A stretch of 6,606 nt of DNA from Pedococcus sp. (GTDB lineage: Bacteria > Actinomycetota > Actinomycetes > Actinomycetales > Dermatophilaceae), in NCBI GenBank assembly GCA_025936615.1, contig JAICSZ010000130.1:1-6606 (forward strand), given 5' to 3'. Made by a program: the position numbers and the translations under genes. Positions 5,692-6,606 of this stretch are shown here, piece after piece (the first letter of the stretch is position 1; the number at the start of each line of letters is the position of its first letter). Under the pieces are notes generated by a model. It ran no database searches. It was given only the letters and a program-made list of their open reading frames with translations, and was not told the origin of the DNA.

Positions 5692-6606
5692 TCAGGGCCG
5701 CCCGCCGTAGGGCAGCAGGTCGGACCGGTAGATCGAGGCGTAGCGGACCACGGCACCGGTGTGCGGTGCCTCGATCATCTGGCCGTCGCCGACGTAGAGG
5801 CCCACGTGGTGGCTCGACGGGCCGCTGTAGCCGAAGAACACCAGGTCGCCCGGGCGCAGGTCGCTGATGGCGACCCTCGAGGTCTCCGACCACTGCGCAC
5901 CCGTGTAGTGCGAGAGGTAGACCCCTGCCTGTCGCCACGCCATCAACGTCAGGCCGGAGCAGTCGAAGGAGCCGGGTCCGGAGGCTCCCCAGCCGTACGG
6001 CTTGCCGAGCTGGGCCTGGGCGTAGGCGATGACGGCCGACACGCCGCCGCGCGACGGTGGGGGCGGTGGGGGCGGGTCGCTGGGCTTCGGCGAGGGCGGG
6101 TCGGTCCTGCCCTTGGCGGCCTCGGCTGCGGCCTTCTCCGCGGCTTCCGCGGCGGCCCTCTGCCGAGCCGCCTCGGCGGCCGCGCGCCTGGCGGCGGCTT
6201 CGGCGGCACGCTTGGCGGCCGCGTCATGGGCAGCCTTCGCCCGAGCGGCTGCGAGGCGGGCCTGCCGGGCCGCCTCGGCGGCTGCGGCGCGGGCCGCGGC
6301 GGCTGCCGCGAGGCCGTCCTGGCGCTGCTTCTCGAGGTCGACGGAGGTCTTGCGCAGGCTCGCCAGCTGGGTGGCCAGGTGGTCCTGCTGGGTCTGGATC
6401 TGGGTCGCCGCGGCCTGGGCCGCCTCCGCCTTGGCCTTGGCGGTGTCGCGGGCGGCCTCGGCGGCCTTGGCCGCGGCAGCCTGCTGCTCCTCGGCCAGGG
6501 CCGCCTGCCGGCGCATGGTGTCGGCCACCACGGAGGTGGCGGCGGCCTGCTGCAGGGTCCGGGCCCGGGCGTCACCGACGGCCTCGAGGGCAGCGGCCCG
6601 GTCCAT
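5692..6606 (-). CDS. NlpC/P60 (C40) peptidoglycan hydrolase with alanine-rich helical region, C-terminal part (5' end beyond window)
   Basis: A cell-wall endopeptidase, expected to cut stem peptides between D-Glu and diaminopimelate. The 304 visible residues are open to the right edge, so the true start and presumed signal peptide lie outside; the Met encoded at 6604-6606 is probably internal. Residues 1 to about 168 are proline-free and extremely rich in Ala, Glu, Arg, Lys and Gln, as in a long coiled coil; AAAEAARQ recurs at 108-115 and 142-149. A proline-rich linker (about 170-184) leads to the NlpC/P60 domain (about 188-300), with catalytic Cys216 in FDCSGL, His267 in HHVGLYVGDG and a third polar residue, His282, in EAPHTG. 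The layout resembles RipA-like and other coiled-coil C40 hydrolases, in which the helices often control activity. The exact subfamily is not recognised. Confidence 0.93.
   Translation of the reverse strand: MDRAAALEAVGDARARTLQQAAATSVVADTMRRQAALAEEQQAAAAKAAEAARDTAKAKAEAAQAAATQIQTQQDHLATQLASLRKTSVDLEKQRQDGLAAAAAARAAAAEAARQARLAAARAKAAHDAAAKRAAEAAARRAAAEAARQRAAAEAAEKAAAEAAKGRTDPPSPKPSDPPPPPPPSRGGVSAVIAYAQAQLGKPYGWGASGPGSFDCSGLTLMAWRQAGVYLSHYTGAQWSETSRVAISDLRPGDLVFFGYSGPSSHHVGLYVGDGQMIEAPHTGAVVRYASIYRSDLLPYGGRP

Noticed and set aside
1..6606. tRNA/rRNA genes, CRISPR arrays, insertion sequences, attachment sites or phage genes
   Set aside because: No cloverleaf pattern, regularly spaced repeat, transposase motif or long terminal inverted repeat was seen; the genes present are all conserved housekeeping families.

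Overview
The window is a gene-dense piece of a high-GC chromosome, almost certainly from an actinobacterium (Actinomycetota). The evidence is strong G/C bias at third codon positions, frequent GTG starts, and the order hpt, tilS, Zincin_2 metallopeptidase, dacB, with ppa divergent. The same order is known in Mycobacterium tuberculosis (Rv3624c to Rv3628). The direct tilS-hpt-ftsH succession would also fit Micrococcales such as Intrasporangiaceae, but the genus cannot be fixed from the sequence.

Minus strand, 5000 down to 1: four tightly packed genes, dacB (D-Ala-D-Ala carboxypeptidase/PBP4 type), a Zincin_2 family zinc metallopeptidase, tilS (tRNA-Ile lysidine synthetase) and hpt (hypoxanthine phosphoribosyltransferase), with gaps of 14, 7 and 4 bases. 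A 156-base gap follows, then ftsH (membrane AAA+ protease), which runs off the left edge. The gap carries a sigma-R/sigma-H-like promoter candidate (GGAACA-N16-CGTT) and two related stem-loop modules. The second module lies between a perfect Shine-Dalgarno and the ftsH ATG. Transcription of ftsH therefore looks at least partly independent of the genes before it.

Plus strand: ppa (family I inorganic pyrophosphatase, 5091-5642) diverges from dacB across a 90-base gap. It ends at a strong 14-bp GC-rich hairpin, which probably also terminates the convergent gene on its other side. That gene (5692-6606, minus) encodes an NlpC/P60 peptidoglycan hydrolase with a long alanine-rich helix, and its 5' end lies beyond the right edge.

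Taken together this is a conserved housekeeping neighbourhood: cell-wall remodelling (dacB, NlpC/P60), tRNA modification (tilS), purine salvage (hpt), pyrophosphate removal (ppa) and membrane protein quality control (ftsH). I see no mobile element, CRISPR array, RNA gene or defence system. The points most worth checking are the ftsH leader and the metallopeptidase of unknown function.
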